Assembly: GCA_023135015.1 (NCBI GenBank)
Contig: JAGLTZ010000176.1
Location: forward strand, 1-9,883
Direction: 5' to 3'
DNA: 9,883 nucleotides
From: Candidatus Latescibacterota bacterium
GTDB taxonomy: Bacteria; Blakebacterota; Blakebacteria; Blakebacterales; Blakebacteraceae
In this document: positions 1 to 7,174 of the stretch, in pieces
Numbering within the stretch: the stretch's first letter is position 1
How the letters are laid out: every line of letters starts with the position of its first letter
Translations under genes and position numbers: made by a program
The notes under the pieces: model-generated
What the model saw: the letters and a program-made list of their open reading frames with translations, nothing else
Databases searched by the model: none
Told to the model about the DNA's origin: nothing

Positions 1-1069
1 GCTCTCCGGCGGCGCGAAGGCTTCGGTCTAGCATCTCGGTGAGCGGTCGGTTGAGCAGGTAGGAGTGGACCCCCGTCGTCAGGGTGACTTTATGGGTCGT
101 CTCGGTTGCCAGTGCGGCAGCCTCGGCGGTCTTGAGCACCCATGCGTATGTGGGTTCCAGACCATCCCTGTACAGATCCCGTACGTAGTACCACACCTTC
201 GCATATCCCGGCACGACATTCGGCGCCCCGCCTCCGTCGGGGATCACATAGTGTATCCTGGTCGAAGTAGGCACGTGCTCCCGCAGCATATTGACCGCGT
301 GGTTCATAAGCTCAACAGCATCGAGCGCGCTGCGGCCGTTCCACGGGTCCCCTGCCCCGTGTGCGGTTCTGCCGAAGAACTCCACCGTGAAATTGTTCAG
401 GGCGCGGCTGCGTGAAAATCCCACCCCTGTCATACTTCCCGGATGCCAGTCGAGGCACACGTCGAGCCCGTCGAAGACCCCGGCCTTGGCCATGTAGACC
501 TTGCCCACCACAGTCTCCTCCGCCGGGCAACCGAAGAGCTTTATCGTACCTTCCAGATGGAACTGCTCAATGACCTCCCTGGCCGCCACCGCGGCCCCCA
601 CGCTGCCCGTCCCGAATATGTTGTGTCCGCAGCCGTGACCGGGCTCGCCCTCTACCAGAGGCACCTTCCTGGTCTCAACCCTGTTGCTGAGGCCCGGAAG
701 GGCGTCGTACTCCGCCAGGATGCCGACGACCGGACTGCCCGAGCCGTAGGTGGCGACAAAGGCGGTAGGCATGTCAGCCACTCCACGCTCCACTACGAAA
801 CCCTGTCTCTCCAGATAGTCTGCCAGCGCTGCAGCCGATCGGGTCTCGTGCAGAGCAAGCTCGGCATACCGCCAGATGGAATCACTCAAACCGATCAGTT
901 CCCCACCGTGGTCCTCAACCGAACTCCATGCGGCCTCGCGGAGGGCGTCCACATCCTGTGCGGACGCACAGGGCGCCGCTGCCAACACCGCAGCTGCCGC
1001 ACACAGCGACATGAGCGTTGAAACCCGGTTGTCGCCTGACACCAATCGTCGCATCCCGGGGATTGTCAT
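1..1069 (-). CDS. Exported M20-family amidohydrolase, AbgB-like (3' end beyond left edge)
   Basis: Seen: an uninterrupted frame of 356 residues from ATG 1069 running off the left edge. It begins with a signal-peptide-like segment: Arg residues at 7, 8 and 15, a hydrophobic Ala/Leu core at about 19-33, and an AxA-type site CASA ending at residue 37. The mature part carries M20 metal-site motifs: HGCGHN (145-150), CPAEE (181-185) and DWHP (207-210). An insert-type dimerisation domain spans roughly 220-335 and contains TAHGAG and GRSALDAV. Known: E. coli AbgB is a subunit of the p-aminobenzoyl-glutamate hydrolase, a cytoplasmic metallopeptidase that releases glutamate, and the spacing of these motifs matches AbgB closely. 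Inferred: a secreted or periplasmic amidohydrolase cleaving an N-acyl amino acid or aryl-amide. The exact substrate is unknown and no abgA partner is visible. The last 100 or so residues lie outside the window. ATG 1069 is preferred to ATG 1054 because only the former has a well-placed GGAG. Confidence 0.9.
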   Translation of the reverse strand, partial: MTIPGMRRLVSGDNRVSTLMSLCAAAAVLAAAPCASAQDVDALREAAWSSVEDHGGELIGLSDSIWRYAELALHETRSAAALADYLERQGFVVERGVADMPTAFVATYGSGSPVVGILAEYDALPGLSNRVETRKVPLVEGEPGHGCGHNIFGTGSVGAAVAAREVIEQFHLEGTIKLFGCPAEETVVGKVYMAKAGVFDGLDVCLDWHPGSMTGVGFSRSRALNNFTVEFFGRTAHGAGDPWNGRSALDAVELMNHAVNMLREHVPTSTRIHYVIPDGGGAPNVVPGYAKVWYYVRDLYRDGLEPTYAWVLKTAEAAALATETTHKVTLTTGVHSYLLNRPLTEMLDRSLRAAGE

Positions 1070-1075
1070 GGCAGT

Positions 1076-1080
1076 CTCCA
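1076..1080 (-). promoter_or_regulatory. Ribosome binding site of the M20 amidohydrolase
   Basis: On the minus strand TGGAG ends six bases before ATG 1069. This supports that start and therefore the long n-region of the signal peptide. The next in-frame ATG (1054) has no purine-rich stretch at a useful distance. Confidence 0.6.
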
Positions 1081-1097
1081 TTCCTTTTCGTAGTTCC

Positions 1098-1114
1098 ATC
1101 CGGTGTCTCCGGAT
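1098..1114. repeat. Small perfect inverted repeat in the leader of the amidohydrolase gene
   Basis: ATCCGG (1098-1103), a 5-base loop TGTCT, then CCGGAT (1109-1114). It lies 28-45 bases upstream of the amidohydrolase start, between that start and its likely promoter. It could be a half-site pair for a regulator or an mRNA hairpin. It is too short to be sure that it is more than chance. Confidence 0.3.
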
Positions 1115-1164
1115 AGTCCAGAGTGGCTGTTCTCTCTGAACTCTTATCGATCCACTGCTCAAAG

Positions 1165-1194
1165 GCTATAGCGGAATTGAGGTACCCGCCGCAA
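1165..1194 (-). promoter_or_regulatory. Candidate sigma-70-like promoter of the M20 amidohydrolase
   Basis: On the minus strand, a -35-like TTGCGG (1194-1189), an 18-base spacer and a -10-like TATAGC (1170-1165) would give a transcript starting near 1158, leaving a leader of about 90 bases that contains the inverted repeat at 1098-1114. The match to consensus is moderate and was judged by eye only. Confidence 0.3.
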
Positions 1195-1217
1195 CTATCA
1201 GCAGACGAAATCAGGCG

Positions 1218-1247
1218 TTAGGTTCAGTAAATCGAGATTCCTATATT
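1218..1247 (+). promoter_or_regulatory. Candidate promoter of the hyp operon, giving a leaderless or near-leaderless mRNA
   Basis: A good -10 hexamer TATATT lies at 1242-1247, only eight bases before the hypA ATG at 1256. An upstream TTAGGT at 1218-1223, with an 18-base spacer, is a poor -35. With normal -10 to start-site spacing, transcription would begin within a few bases of the ATG. There is no Shine-Dalgarno-like sequence before hypA, which fits leaderless translation. The hypA start itself is secure because its N-terminal Met-His-Glu is functionally required. An alternative is a promoter further upstream with SD-independent initiation. Confidence 0.35.
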
Positions 1248-1255
1248 GGCTACCT

Positions 1256-1630
1256 ATGCACGAATTGCCAATAACACAAAGCCTGCTGGACCTGGCAATC
1301 AAGCACGCAGAAGAGGCCGGCGGCGGGAAAATAACAGACCTCTACCTTGTTGTGGGAAAGCTCGCAAGCGTGGTGGACGAATCGGTCCAGTTCTACTGGG
1401 ACATCATCAGCGAGGACACGACCGCCGAGGGAGCGAAGCTCCACTTCCGCCACACTCCCCTGAAGATAGAGTGCCTCGACTGCGGTGCAGTCTTTGAACC
1501 GGAGGAATTCTCATACACCTGCAACACCTGTTCCGGATTCCGAGTACGTGTTGTGGGCGGCGACGAATTCCACCTTGAAGCGATAGACCTGGAACAGGTG
1601 GAGGTTTCCGGGGCTGAATCAGGGAGTTAG
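1256..1630 (+). CDS. hypA: HypA, nickel/zinc metallochaperone for [NiFe]-hydrogenase
   Basis: HypA is a cytoplasmic nickel chaperone that, with HypB, delivers Ni(II) to the large subunit of [NiFe]-hydrogenase after the Fe(CN)2CO unit is in place. Seen: 124 residues starting MHELPITQSL, where Met1-His2-Glu3 is the family's nickel-binding N-terminus, so ATG 1256 must be the start. The zinc site is two CxxC pairs, C73/C76 and C89/C92. The length is slightly above the family's usual 113-120 because of a short acidic tail. It is the first gene of the hyp operon and ends five bases before hypB; the hypB ribosome binding site lies inside its last codons. No Shine-Dalgarno precedes it, unlike the downstream genes. 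Confidence 0.97.
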   Translation: MHELPITQSLLDLAIKHAEEAGGGKITDLYLVVGKLASVVDESVQFYWDIISEDTTAEGAKLHFRHTPLKIECLDCGAVFEPEEFSYTCNTCSGFRVRVVGGDEFHLEAIDLEQVEVSGAESGS

Positions 1631-1635
1631 CGATC

Positions 1636-2295
1636 ATGCCCGAGCGCATATCCGTTGTAGAGAAAATCACCAAGGCCAACGACCAGCTGGCGGAGCTCAA
1701 CCGGATCCGGCTTGACGAGAACAAGGTCTTCGCGATGAACCTGATGGCTTCGCCCGGGGCGGGCAAAACTTCCCTGATAGAGAGGAGCCTGCCTCTGCTG
1801 GCGGACCGGTTCAGGCTCGGTGTCATTGAAGGGGACCTGGCGACGAACCTGGACGCAGACCGGGCGGCTGCCGCAGGCGCGACGAGCGTGCAGATAAACA
1901 CCGGCTCGTGCCATTTGGATGCGCCGATGGTGAAGCAGGGGCTGAACGAGCTGGAGCTGAGTGAGCTGGATATCGTGATCGTGGAGAACGTGGGCAACCT
2001 GATTTGCCCGGCGAGCTGGGATCTCGGGACCCATAAGAGTGTCCTTATCGCATCCGTCCCCGAGGGGGATGACAAGCCCTTCAAGTATCCCAGCATGTAC
2101 AGGGGCGTCGATATGCTCGTGATCAATAAGATAGATCTCCTTCCCTATGTCTCTTTCGATATGGAAAGGTTCAAGCAGGGGGTCGAGGCTCTCAACGAAG
2201 GTGTCGTTACCTTCCCCCTCTCCTGTGTGACCGGCGAGGGGATAGACGCATGGGTCGGGTGGGTGGCAGAGCTCGCCCTGGAACAGAATAGCTAG
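1636..2295 (+). CDS. hypB: HypB, GTPase for nickel insertion into [NiFe]-hydrogenase
   Basis: HypB is a SIMIBI-class GTPase that couples GTP hydrolysis to nickel transfer together with HypA. Seen: 219 residues with the P-loop SPGAGKTS (39-46), switch region EGDLATNLDADR (65-76), the dimer-interface metal motif SCHLDA with C92 and H93, a further cysteine in NLICPAS (C124), and the guanine-specificity motif NKID (164-167). The N-terminus has neither the His-rich nickel-storage stretch nor the CxxCGC motif known from some HypB proteins, so this is the short form with only the G-domain metal site. ATG 1636 is preceded by AGGGAG (1621-1626), overlapping the end of hypA. It is followed by hypF after 16 bases. 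Confidence 0.97.
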   Translation: MPERISVVEKITKANDQLAELNRIRLDENKVFAMNLMASPGAGKTSLIERSLPLLADRFRLGVIEGDLATNLDADRAAAAGATSVQINTGSCHLDAPMVKQGLNELELSELDIVIVENVGNLICPASWDLGTHKSVLIASVPEGDDKPFKYPSMYRGVDMLVINKIDLLPYVSFDMERFKQGVEALNEGVVTFPLSCVTGEGIDAWVGWVAELALEQNS

Positions 2296-2311
2296 TACAG
2301 GGAATACCCTT

Positions 2312-4630
2312 ATGGAAGGGCGCCGGATCCATATTACCGGCATCGTGCAGGGTGTCGGATTCAGGCCCTTCGTCTGCCTTCTTGCCGAACGCCTGGAACT
2401 GAACGGCTGGGTCCGAAACACCTCGTCGGGGGTGGACATCGAAATTGAGGGGATGGATGCGGGCCTGGAGACCTTCGTGGAAGAACTTGGCAGGGGCGGC
2501 CCACCCCGCGCGGCCATTGAACGCATGAAAGTCGAAAGAGCCGGCCCTTGGGGCCATACCGGTTTCCAGATCATACCGTCCCGGAGGGAAGAGGGCGCTT
2601 TCCAGCCCGTATCGCCCGACATCAGCGTCTGTGACGACTGCCTGTCGGAAATGCGCGACCCCGGGGACAGGCGGTACCGATATCCTTTCATCAACTGCAC
2701 CAACTGCGGCCCACGCTTCACCATCATAAAGGACATCCCTTACGACCGGCTGAACACTACAATGGCCTCCTTCGAGATGTGCCCCGAATGTGCGGCCGAA
2801 TATTCCGATCCCACAGACAGGCGCTTCCACGCCCAACCAGTGGCCTGCCCGGCATGCGGACCGCACGTCTGGCTGGAGGAAAAGGGTGCTGAAACCGTTG
2901 AGGGTGAAGAGGCCGTTTCCGCAGCCAGGAAGATGCTGACCGAGGGAAGAATCCTGGCCATGAAGGGGCTGGGAGGCTTCCACCTCGCGTGCGACGCCTC
3001 GAATCCCGAAGCGGTATCCACACTGCGCAGCAGGAAGCAACGGGAGGAGAAACCCTTCGCGCTGATGTCCTACGATCTGGAGACCATCGAGCGTCACGTG
3101 AAGGTGGGGGAAGCGGACCGCATGCTGCTGGTTTCGCCAGAACGCCCGATTGTACTGCTTGAGAGAAGTGAGGATTCAGGGGTTGCGGCCGAAGTAGCTC
3201 CAGGCCTGAACCGTCTGGGATTCATGCTCCCCTACACTCCGTTCCATTACCTGCTTCTGGAACCGGAGCCGGGGTTCCCGGACGTGCTCGTCATGACCAG
3301 CGGAAACCTGAGCGAAGAGCCGATCGCCTACGAGGACGAAGATGCGCGCCGGCGCATGACGGAGTTCGCAGACGCCCTGCTTTTCCACAACCGCCCCATT
3401 CACATGCGGTGCGACGATCCGGTTGTGGGGCAGTTCCGCGGCGGCGCCTACTTCTTCCGACGTTCCCGGGGATACTCCCCCTTTCCGATACTGCTGCCTT
3501 TCGAGAGCCCGCCGCTGCTGGCGGTGGGCGGGGAGTTCAAGAACTCCTTCTGTATGGCCCGGGAGAACAGGGCCTTCGTGAGCCATTTCATAGGCGAGAT
3601 GGACTGTCTGGAGGCATACCGCTCATTCGAAGAGGGTGTGGAACATTACCAGCGGCTCTTCCGCATCCGTCCCCGGATCATCGCCTACGATCTCCACCCC
3701 GACTACCAGTCCACACGCTACGCGCTGAAGAGAGCCGACAGCGAAAACCTGGGGGTCGTCGGCGTGCAGCACCACCACGCGCATATCGCCTCGTGCATGG
3801 CCGACAACGAGCTCTCCGGCGACTCGCCCGTTATCGGTGTATCCTTCGACGGGACCGGCTACGGCACCGACGGTGCCATCTGGGGAGGTGAGTTGCTGAT
3901 AGCCGACTACGACGGCTTCACCCGCGCCGCCCACCTTGCCTACTGTCCTCTGCCGGGGGGTGATTCAGCTATACGGAGCCCCTATCGAACGGCGCTGAGC
4001 TGGCTGAGAAAAGCCGGGGTTGAATGGAGTGATGATCTGCCTCCGGTCAAAGTGGCCGGCTCAGACGAATTGGCCCTGCTCGATCGGCAGCTCGCTAAAG
4101 AGCTGAATGCTCCTCCCACTTCCAGCATGGGACGTCTCTTCGATGCTGCAGCCTCGCTGGCGGGCCTGCGCCACCGGATAGCCTACGAGGCCCAGGCGGC
4201 GTGTGAACTCGAGGCGGCAGCCTCCCCCGGAGAAGAGGGTGCGTATCCCTTCGAGTTCAGCGACGACACGATAGATCCATCACCCCTGATCGTCGCCCTG
4301 GTTTCCGATCTGCGCAGCGGCGAGTCGATACCCGAAATATCCGCGCGCTTCCACAATGGTGTGGCCGCGATGGTCGCCCGGATGTGTATTAGCCTCCGCA
4401 GCAGTCATGATATCGAGCAGGTGGCGCTGAGCGGTGGCGTGTGGCAGAACCTGCTGCTGCTGAACCGCACGGTCTCCCTGCTGGAAAATGCGGGATTCAC
4501 CGTGTACGTTCACAGGAGAGTGCCGGCTAACGACGGCGGACTCGCCCTTGGGCAGGCGGTTGTGGCCGCCCGAAGACTGAGGCAGGGGCAGGTGAGAGCA
4601 ACTGGAACCGAGTTAGATGAAGAAAGGTAG
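2312..4630 (+). CDS. hypF: HypF, carbamoyltransferase for hydrogenase cyanide ligand synthesis
   Basis: HypF converts carbamoyl phosphate via carbamoyl-AMP and transfers the carbamoyl group to the C-terminal cysteine of HypE, the first step to the CN ligands of the active-site iron. All expected domains are seen in its 772 residues, a usual length. An acylphosphatase-like domain (about 1-90) contains VQGVGFRP. Two zinc fingers each have CxxC-x18-CxxC spacing (C107/C110/C129/C132 and C157/C160/C179/C182). A YrdC/Sua5-like domain (about 195-385) contains KGLGGFHLACDA and SGNLSEEP. A Kae1-like carbamoyltransferase domain (about 400-755) contains HHHAH (487-491), DGTGYGTDG (513-521), ALSGGVWQN (705-713) and ANDGGLALGQ. 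No key residue is missing. ATG 2312 has AGGGAA (2299-2304) seven bases upstream. hypC begins 14 bases after its stop. Confidence 0.98.
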   Translation: MEGRRIHITGIVQGVGFRPFVCLLAERLELNGWVRNTSSGVDIEIEGMDAGLETFVEELGRGGPPRAAIERMKVERAGPWGHTGFQIIPSRREEGAFQPVSPDISVCDDCLSEMRDPGDRRYRYPFINCTNCGPRFTIIKDIPYDRLNTTMASFEMCPECAAEYSDPTDRRFHAQPVACPACGPHVWLEEKGAETVEGEEAVSAARKMLTEGRILAMKGLGGFHLACDASNPEAVSTLRSRKQREEKPFALMSYDLETIERHVKVGEADRMLLVSPERPIVLLERSEDSGVAAEVAPGLNRLGFMLPYTPFHYLLLEPEPGFPDVLVMTSGNLSEEPIAYEDEDARRRMTEFADALLFHNRPIHMRCDDPVVGQFRGGAYFFRRSRGYSPFPILLPFESPPLLAVGGEFKNSFCMARENRAFVSHFIGEMDCLEAYRSFEEGVEHYQRLFRIRPRIIAYDLHPDYQSTRYALKRADSENLGVVGVQHHHAHIASCMADNELSGDSPVIGVSFDGTGYGTDGAIWGGELLIADYDGFTRAAHLAYCPLPGGDSAIRSPYRTALSWLRKAGVEWSDDLPPVKVAGSDELALLDRQLAKELNAPPTSSMGRLFDAAASLAGLRHRIAYEAQAACELEAAASPGEEGAYPFEFSDDTIDPSPLIVALVSDLRSGESIPEISARFHNGVAAMVARMCISLRSSHDIEQVALSGGVWQNLLLLNRTVSLLENAGFTVYVHRRVPANDGGLALGQAVVAARRLRQGQVRATGTELDEER

Positions 4631-4644
4631 TGGATAGCAATCCA

Positions 4645-4896
4645 ATGTGCCTAGCAATACCCGGCAGAGTGACCGAGATCTACGAGAACGACGGCCTGAA
4701 GATGGGAAAGGTGGATTTCGGCGGCATCAGCCGCGAGGTATGTCTCGAATACCTGGACGCTATTGAAGAGGACAATTATGTGATCGTCCACGTCGGCTTC
4801 GCCATCAACGTTCTCGATGAGGAGGAGGCGCTCTACACCCTCGACCTGCTCCGGGAACTGGTGGAGATCGAAGAAGAACTGGAACCCGAGCAGTGA
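4645..4896 (+). CDS. hypC: HypC, small chaperone for the Fe(CN)2CO cofactor precursor
   Basis: HypC binds HypD, holds the iron unit through its N-terminal cysteine, and carries it to the hydrogenase large-subunit precursor. Seen: 83 residues beginning MCLAIPGRV. Cys2 (N-terminal after Met removal) and the conserved His49 in IVHVGFAIN are present. An OB-like beta core is followed by an acidic C-terminal helix (about 60-82). The frame is open back to GTG 4630, but a start there would bury Cys2 and abolish the family's defining N-terminus, so ATG 4645 is chosen. The Shine-Dalgarno is weak (purines around 4623-4634). Its stop overlaps the hypD start by four bases. Confidence 0.97.
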   Translation: MCLAIPGRVTEIYENDGLKMGKVDFGGISREVCLEYLDAIEEDNYVIVHVGFAINVLDEEEALYTLDLLRELVEIEEELEPEQ

Positions 4897-5981
4897 AGTA
4901 TCTCGATGAATACAGGGACGGCACACTTGTCAGGAAAGTTGTGGATGAGATCAGGGATGAGATCAGCGCTCCCTGGACGCTCATGGAGATATGCGGGGGG
5001 CAGACCCACTCGATAGTGCGCAGCGGCCTGGACAGGCTGCTCCCCACCCAGCTCACACTGGTCCACGGACCGGGCTGTCCGGTATGCGTTACCCCGCTCG
5101 AGACAATAGATCGCTCGCTTGCGATTGCCAGCCGGCCCGAGGTGATTTTCACCAGCTACGGCGATATGATCCGCGTTCCTGGTTCCTCGACCGACCTCTT
5201 TTCCGTAAGGGCTTCGGGAGGAGATGTCAGAGTTGTCTACTCCCCTCTGGACGCGCTGCAGCTCGCCCGTGAGAACCCCGATCGGGAGGTGGTTTTTTTC
5301 GCTATCGGTTTCGAGACCACCGCCCCTCCCAACGCCATGAGCGTGCTTCAGGCAAGCCGCCTCGGAGTCGGCAACTACTCCGTGCTGGTCTCCCACGCCT
5401 GTGTTCCGCCGGCCATGCGCGCCATCCTCAGCTGGCCTGGAAACCTCGTGCAGGCCTTCCTGGCTGCCGGGCACGTATGCACCGTGATGGGTTACTGGGA
5501 ATACCCACCCATCGCGGAAGAGTTCTCAGTCCCGATCGTGGTGACAGGGTTTGAGCCGCTCGACCTGGCGCGTGGGATAAGTGCGGCCGTCCGCCAGCTC
5601 GAGGAAGGCCGGACCCAGGCAGAAAACGCCTATCCACGGGCCGTCACATTTGAAGGCAATCGACCGGCCCAGGCACTCATCAGCCAGGTATTCGAAACGT
5701 GTGACCGGAAGTGGCGTGGTATCGGAGAGATACCCGAAAGCGGACTCAGGCTGCGGGAAGAGTACGCCGATTTTGATGCGGAGAAAAAATTCGATGTAGG
5801 TTCGCTGACAACGGAAGAATCGTCCGTCTGTATAGCCGGCGAGATCCTGCAGGGTCGGAAGAAACCTGCCGACTGTCCGGTGTTCGGAGAGACGTGCACC
5901 CCCGAGCATCCGCTGGGCGCCACGATGGTTTCCTCAGAAGGCGCCTGCGCCGCCTATTATCGTTACGGCCGGGACTCCTGA
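4893..5981 (+). CDS. hypD: HypD, iron-sulfur scaffold for Fe(CN)2CO assembly
   Basis: HypD is the [4Fe-4S] protein that, in complex with HypC and HypE, assembles CO and two CN ligands on iron. Seen: 362 residues with the catalytic cysteines C34 in MEICGGQTH and C62/C65 in GPGCPVC. Other motifs are [16 protein letters not shown] and [10 protein letters not shown]-terminal cluster-binding region has C313, C328, C335 and C352, ending in the typical [12 protein letters not shown]. Length and motif order are normal. The GTG start at 4893 shares four bases (GTGA) with the hypC stop, indicating translational coupling and probably matched output of the two interacting proteins. A perfect 12-base tandem duplication at 4943-4966 encodes DEIRDEIS in the N-terminal helix; it does not disturb the frame. 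Confidence 0.97.
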   Translation: MKYLDEYRDGTLVRKVVDEIRDEISAPWTLMEICGGQTHSIVRSGLDRLLPTQLTLVHGPGCPVCVTPLETIDRSLAIASRPEVIFTSYGDMIRVPGSSTDLFSVRASGGDVRVVYSPLDALQLARENPDREVVFFAIGFETTAPPNAMSVLQASRLGVGNYSVLVSHACVPPAMRAILSWPGNLVQAFLAAGHVCTVMGYWEYPPIAEEFSVPIVVTGFEPLDLARGISAAVRQLEEGRTQAENAYPRAVTFEGNRPAQALISQVFETCDRKWRGIGEIPESGLRLREEYADFDAEKKFDVGSLTTEESSVCIAGEILQGRKKPADCPVFGETCTPEHPLGATMVSSEGACAAYYRYGRDS

Positions 5982-6025
5982 TCCGGCACCGGGTGGAGAA
6001 AAGGGATCAAGAGAAGAGACAGATC

Positions 6026-7117
6026 GTGCCGAAAGAAGAGATGAACGAGAAGCCGACAGGCGGACCGGAGCTGAGCTGCCCTCTCCCCCTTCCCCACCAT
6101 GACCGGATTGTCCTGGGGCACGGAAGCGGCGGTAAGCTGACCGGTGAGTTGATCGAGCACCTTTTCTACCCGGCCCTCGACAACCCTGTCCTGTTACGTG
6201 GCGACGATGCTGCCGTGCCCCCTATCGAGGAAGTGATGGAAGAGGGAGACTCCCTTGCGGTATCAACCGATGCCCACATCGTTCAGCCTCTCTTCTTTCC
6301 CGGCGGCGACATCGGACGGCTCGCTATATGCGGTACCGTCAACGACCTGGCCATGGTCGGCGCGCAGCCGCTCTGGATTACTGCAAGCTTCATCCTCGAG
6401 GAGGGGCTTTCCTATGAGGACCTGGAACGTGTCGTCCAATCTATGAGGGATGCCGCCGATGAGGCCGGGATCACGGTAATAGCCGGCGATACCAAGGTGG
6501 TTGAGCACGGCCAGGCAGACGGCTTATACATCAGCACGACAGGCGTCGGCCGGATCCCTGCAGGTCGGGAGACCAGCGGCCGCAACGCTCGCCCAGGCGA
6601 CACGGTACTCCTTTCGGGCACCATCGGCGATCACGGAATAGCCGTGCTGGTAGCGCGCGGAGAGCTTGCTTTCGAAACCGAGATAACCTCAGACACCACC
6701 CCTCTTTCAAGCCTGGTCGAGGCGATATACTCCACAGGCGCCGAGATACACACGCTCAGGGATCCCACCAGGGGCGGTGTTGCCGCATCCCTGAACGAGA
6801 TCGCGCGTCAGAGCGGTATCGCAATATTCCTGGAGGAGGACCGGATCCCAGTGCGGGATGAAGTGCAGGGCGCCTGCGAACTTCTTGGATTCGACCCGCT
6901 CCACATCGCAAATGAGGGAAAGCTGGTTGCATTCGTCCCTCAGGAGAGCGCCTCCGACGTGGTTGAATCGATGAGGAAGCACGAATACGGCAGGGAAGCG
7001 TGCATTATTGGAAGGGTTGAATCCGATCCTGAAGAGAGGGTACTCATGGAAACCGGCATAGGAGGAACCAGGATCGTTGATATGCCGGCCGGGGAACTGC
7101 TTCCACGTATCTGCTGA
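6026..7117 (+). CDS. hypE: HypE, thiocarboxamide dehydratase making the cyanide ligand
   Basis: HypE accepts the carbamoyl group from HypF on its C-terminal cysteine and, using ATP, dehydrates it to a thiocyanate that is passed to HypC-HypD. Seen: a PurM/AIR-synthase-like fold with GHGSGGKL, RGDDAAV, STDAHIVQPLFFPGGDIG, CGTVNDLAMVGAQP and DPTRGGVAASLNEIA, ending in the required PRIC with the terminal Cys. The start is uncertain. GTG 6026, with a GAAGAG stretch about seven bases upstream, gives 363 residues; ATG 6041 gives 358 but its purine stretch abuts the codon. GTG 5993 and an ATG inside hypD (5894) are less likely. The conserved domain starts at about residue 26 of the chosen version, so the choice does not affect function. 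It is the last gene of the hyp operon, 44 bases after hypD. Confidence 0.95.
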   Translation: MPKEEMNEKPTGGPELSCPLPLPHHDRIVLGHGSGGKLTGELIEHLFYPALDNPVLLRGDDAAVPPIEEVMEEGDSLAVSTDAHIVQPLFFPGGDIGRLAICGTVNDLAMVGAQPLWITASFILEEGLSYEDLERVVQSMRDAADEAGITVIAGDTKVVEHGQADGLYISTTGVGRIPAGRETSGRNARPGDTVLLSGTIGDHGIAVLVARGELAFETEITSDTTPLSSLVEAIYSTGAEIHTLRDPTRGGVAASLNEIARQSGIAIFLEEDRIPVRDEVQGACELLGFDPLHIANEGKLVAFVPQESASDVVESMRKHEYGREACIIGRVESDPEERVLMETGIGGTRIVDMPAGELLPRIC

Positions 7118-7151
7118 ACGATCCAGCATAATTCACAATTCACCGGACCGT

Positions 7152-7174
7152 ATGCGGATCGCTCAAGTCCGCAT
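7152..7174. terminator. Hairpin between convergent genes, possible bidirectional terminator
   Basis: ATGCGGA (7152-7158) pairs perfectly with TCCGCAT (7168-7174) around a 9-base loop, in the 57-base gap between the ends of hypE and the radical SAM gene. On the minus strand it directly follows the radical SAM stop codon. On the plus strand it is followed by TTTATAC rather than a real T-tract. Position favours termination of both operons, but the short stem and weak U-run make intrinsic strength doubtful. Confidence 0.4.

Noticed and set aside
443..1021. Plus-strand open frame of 192 codons.
   Set aside because: It lies opposite the amidohydrolase, whose motifs and signal peptide are clear; the plus-strand product has no recognisable domain.
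1070..1255. Possible sigma-54 promoter for the hyp operon, as known for E. coli hyp genes.
   Set aside because: No TGGCAC-N5-TTGC-like element was found in the intergenic region on reading the plus strand.
1407..2126. Minus-strand open frame of 239 codons opposite hypA and hypB.
   Set aside because: Low-complexity Ser/Arg-rich product fully opposite two confirmed genes.
1627..2736. Minus-strand open frame of 369 codons opposite hypB and hypF.
   Set aside because: Its product is rich in Arg, Pro and Ser with no family features, and it covers two well-supported genes; it is an antisense by-product of GC-rich codon use.
2207..3097. Minus-strand open frame of 296 codons opposite hypF.
   Set aside because: It lies opposite the acylphosphatase and zinc-finger regions of HypF; no domain or ribosome binding site supports it.
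4630..4644. GTG at 4630 as the hypC start, adding five residues.
   Set aside because: It would displace the essential N-terminal Met-Cys of HypC; ATG 4645 gives the canonical terminus.
4943..4966. Perfect 12-base tandem repeat in hypD.
   Set aside because: It encodes a normal helical segment, and HypD proteins vary in length here; likely a neutral duplication or chance.
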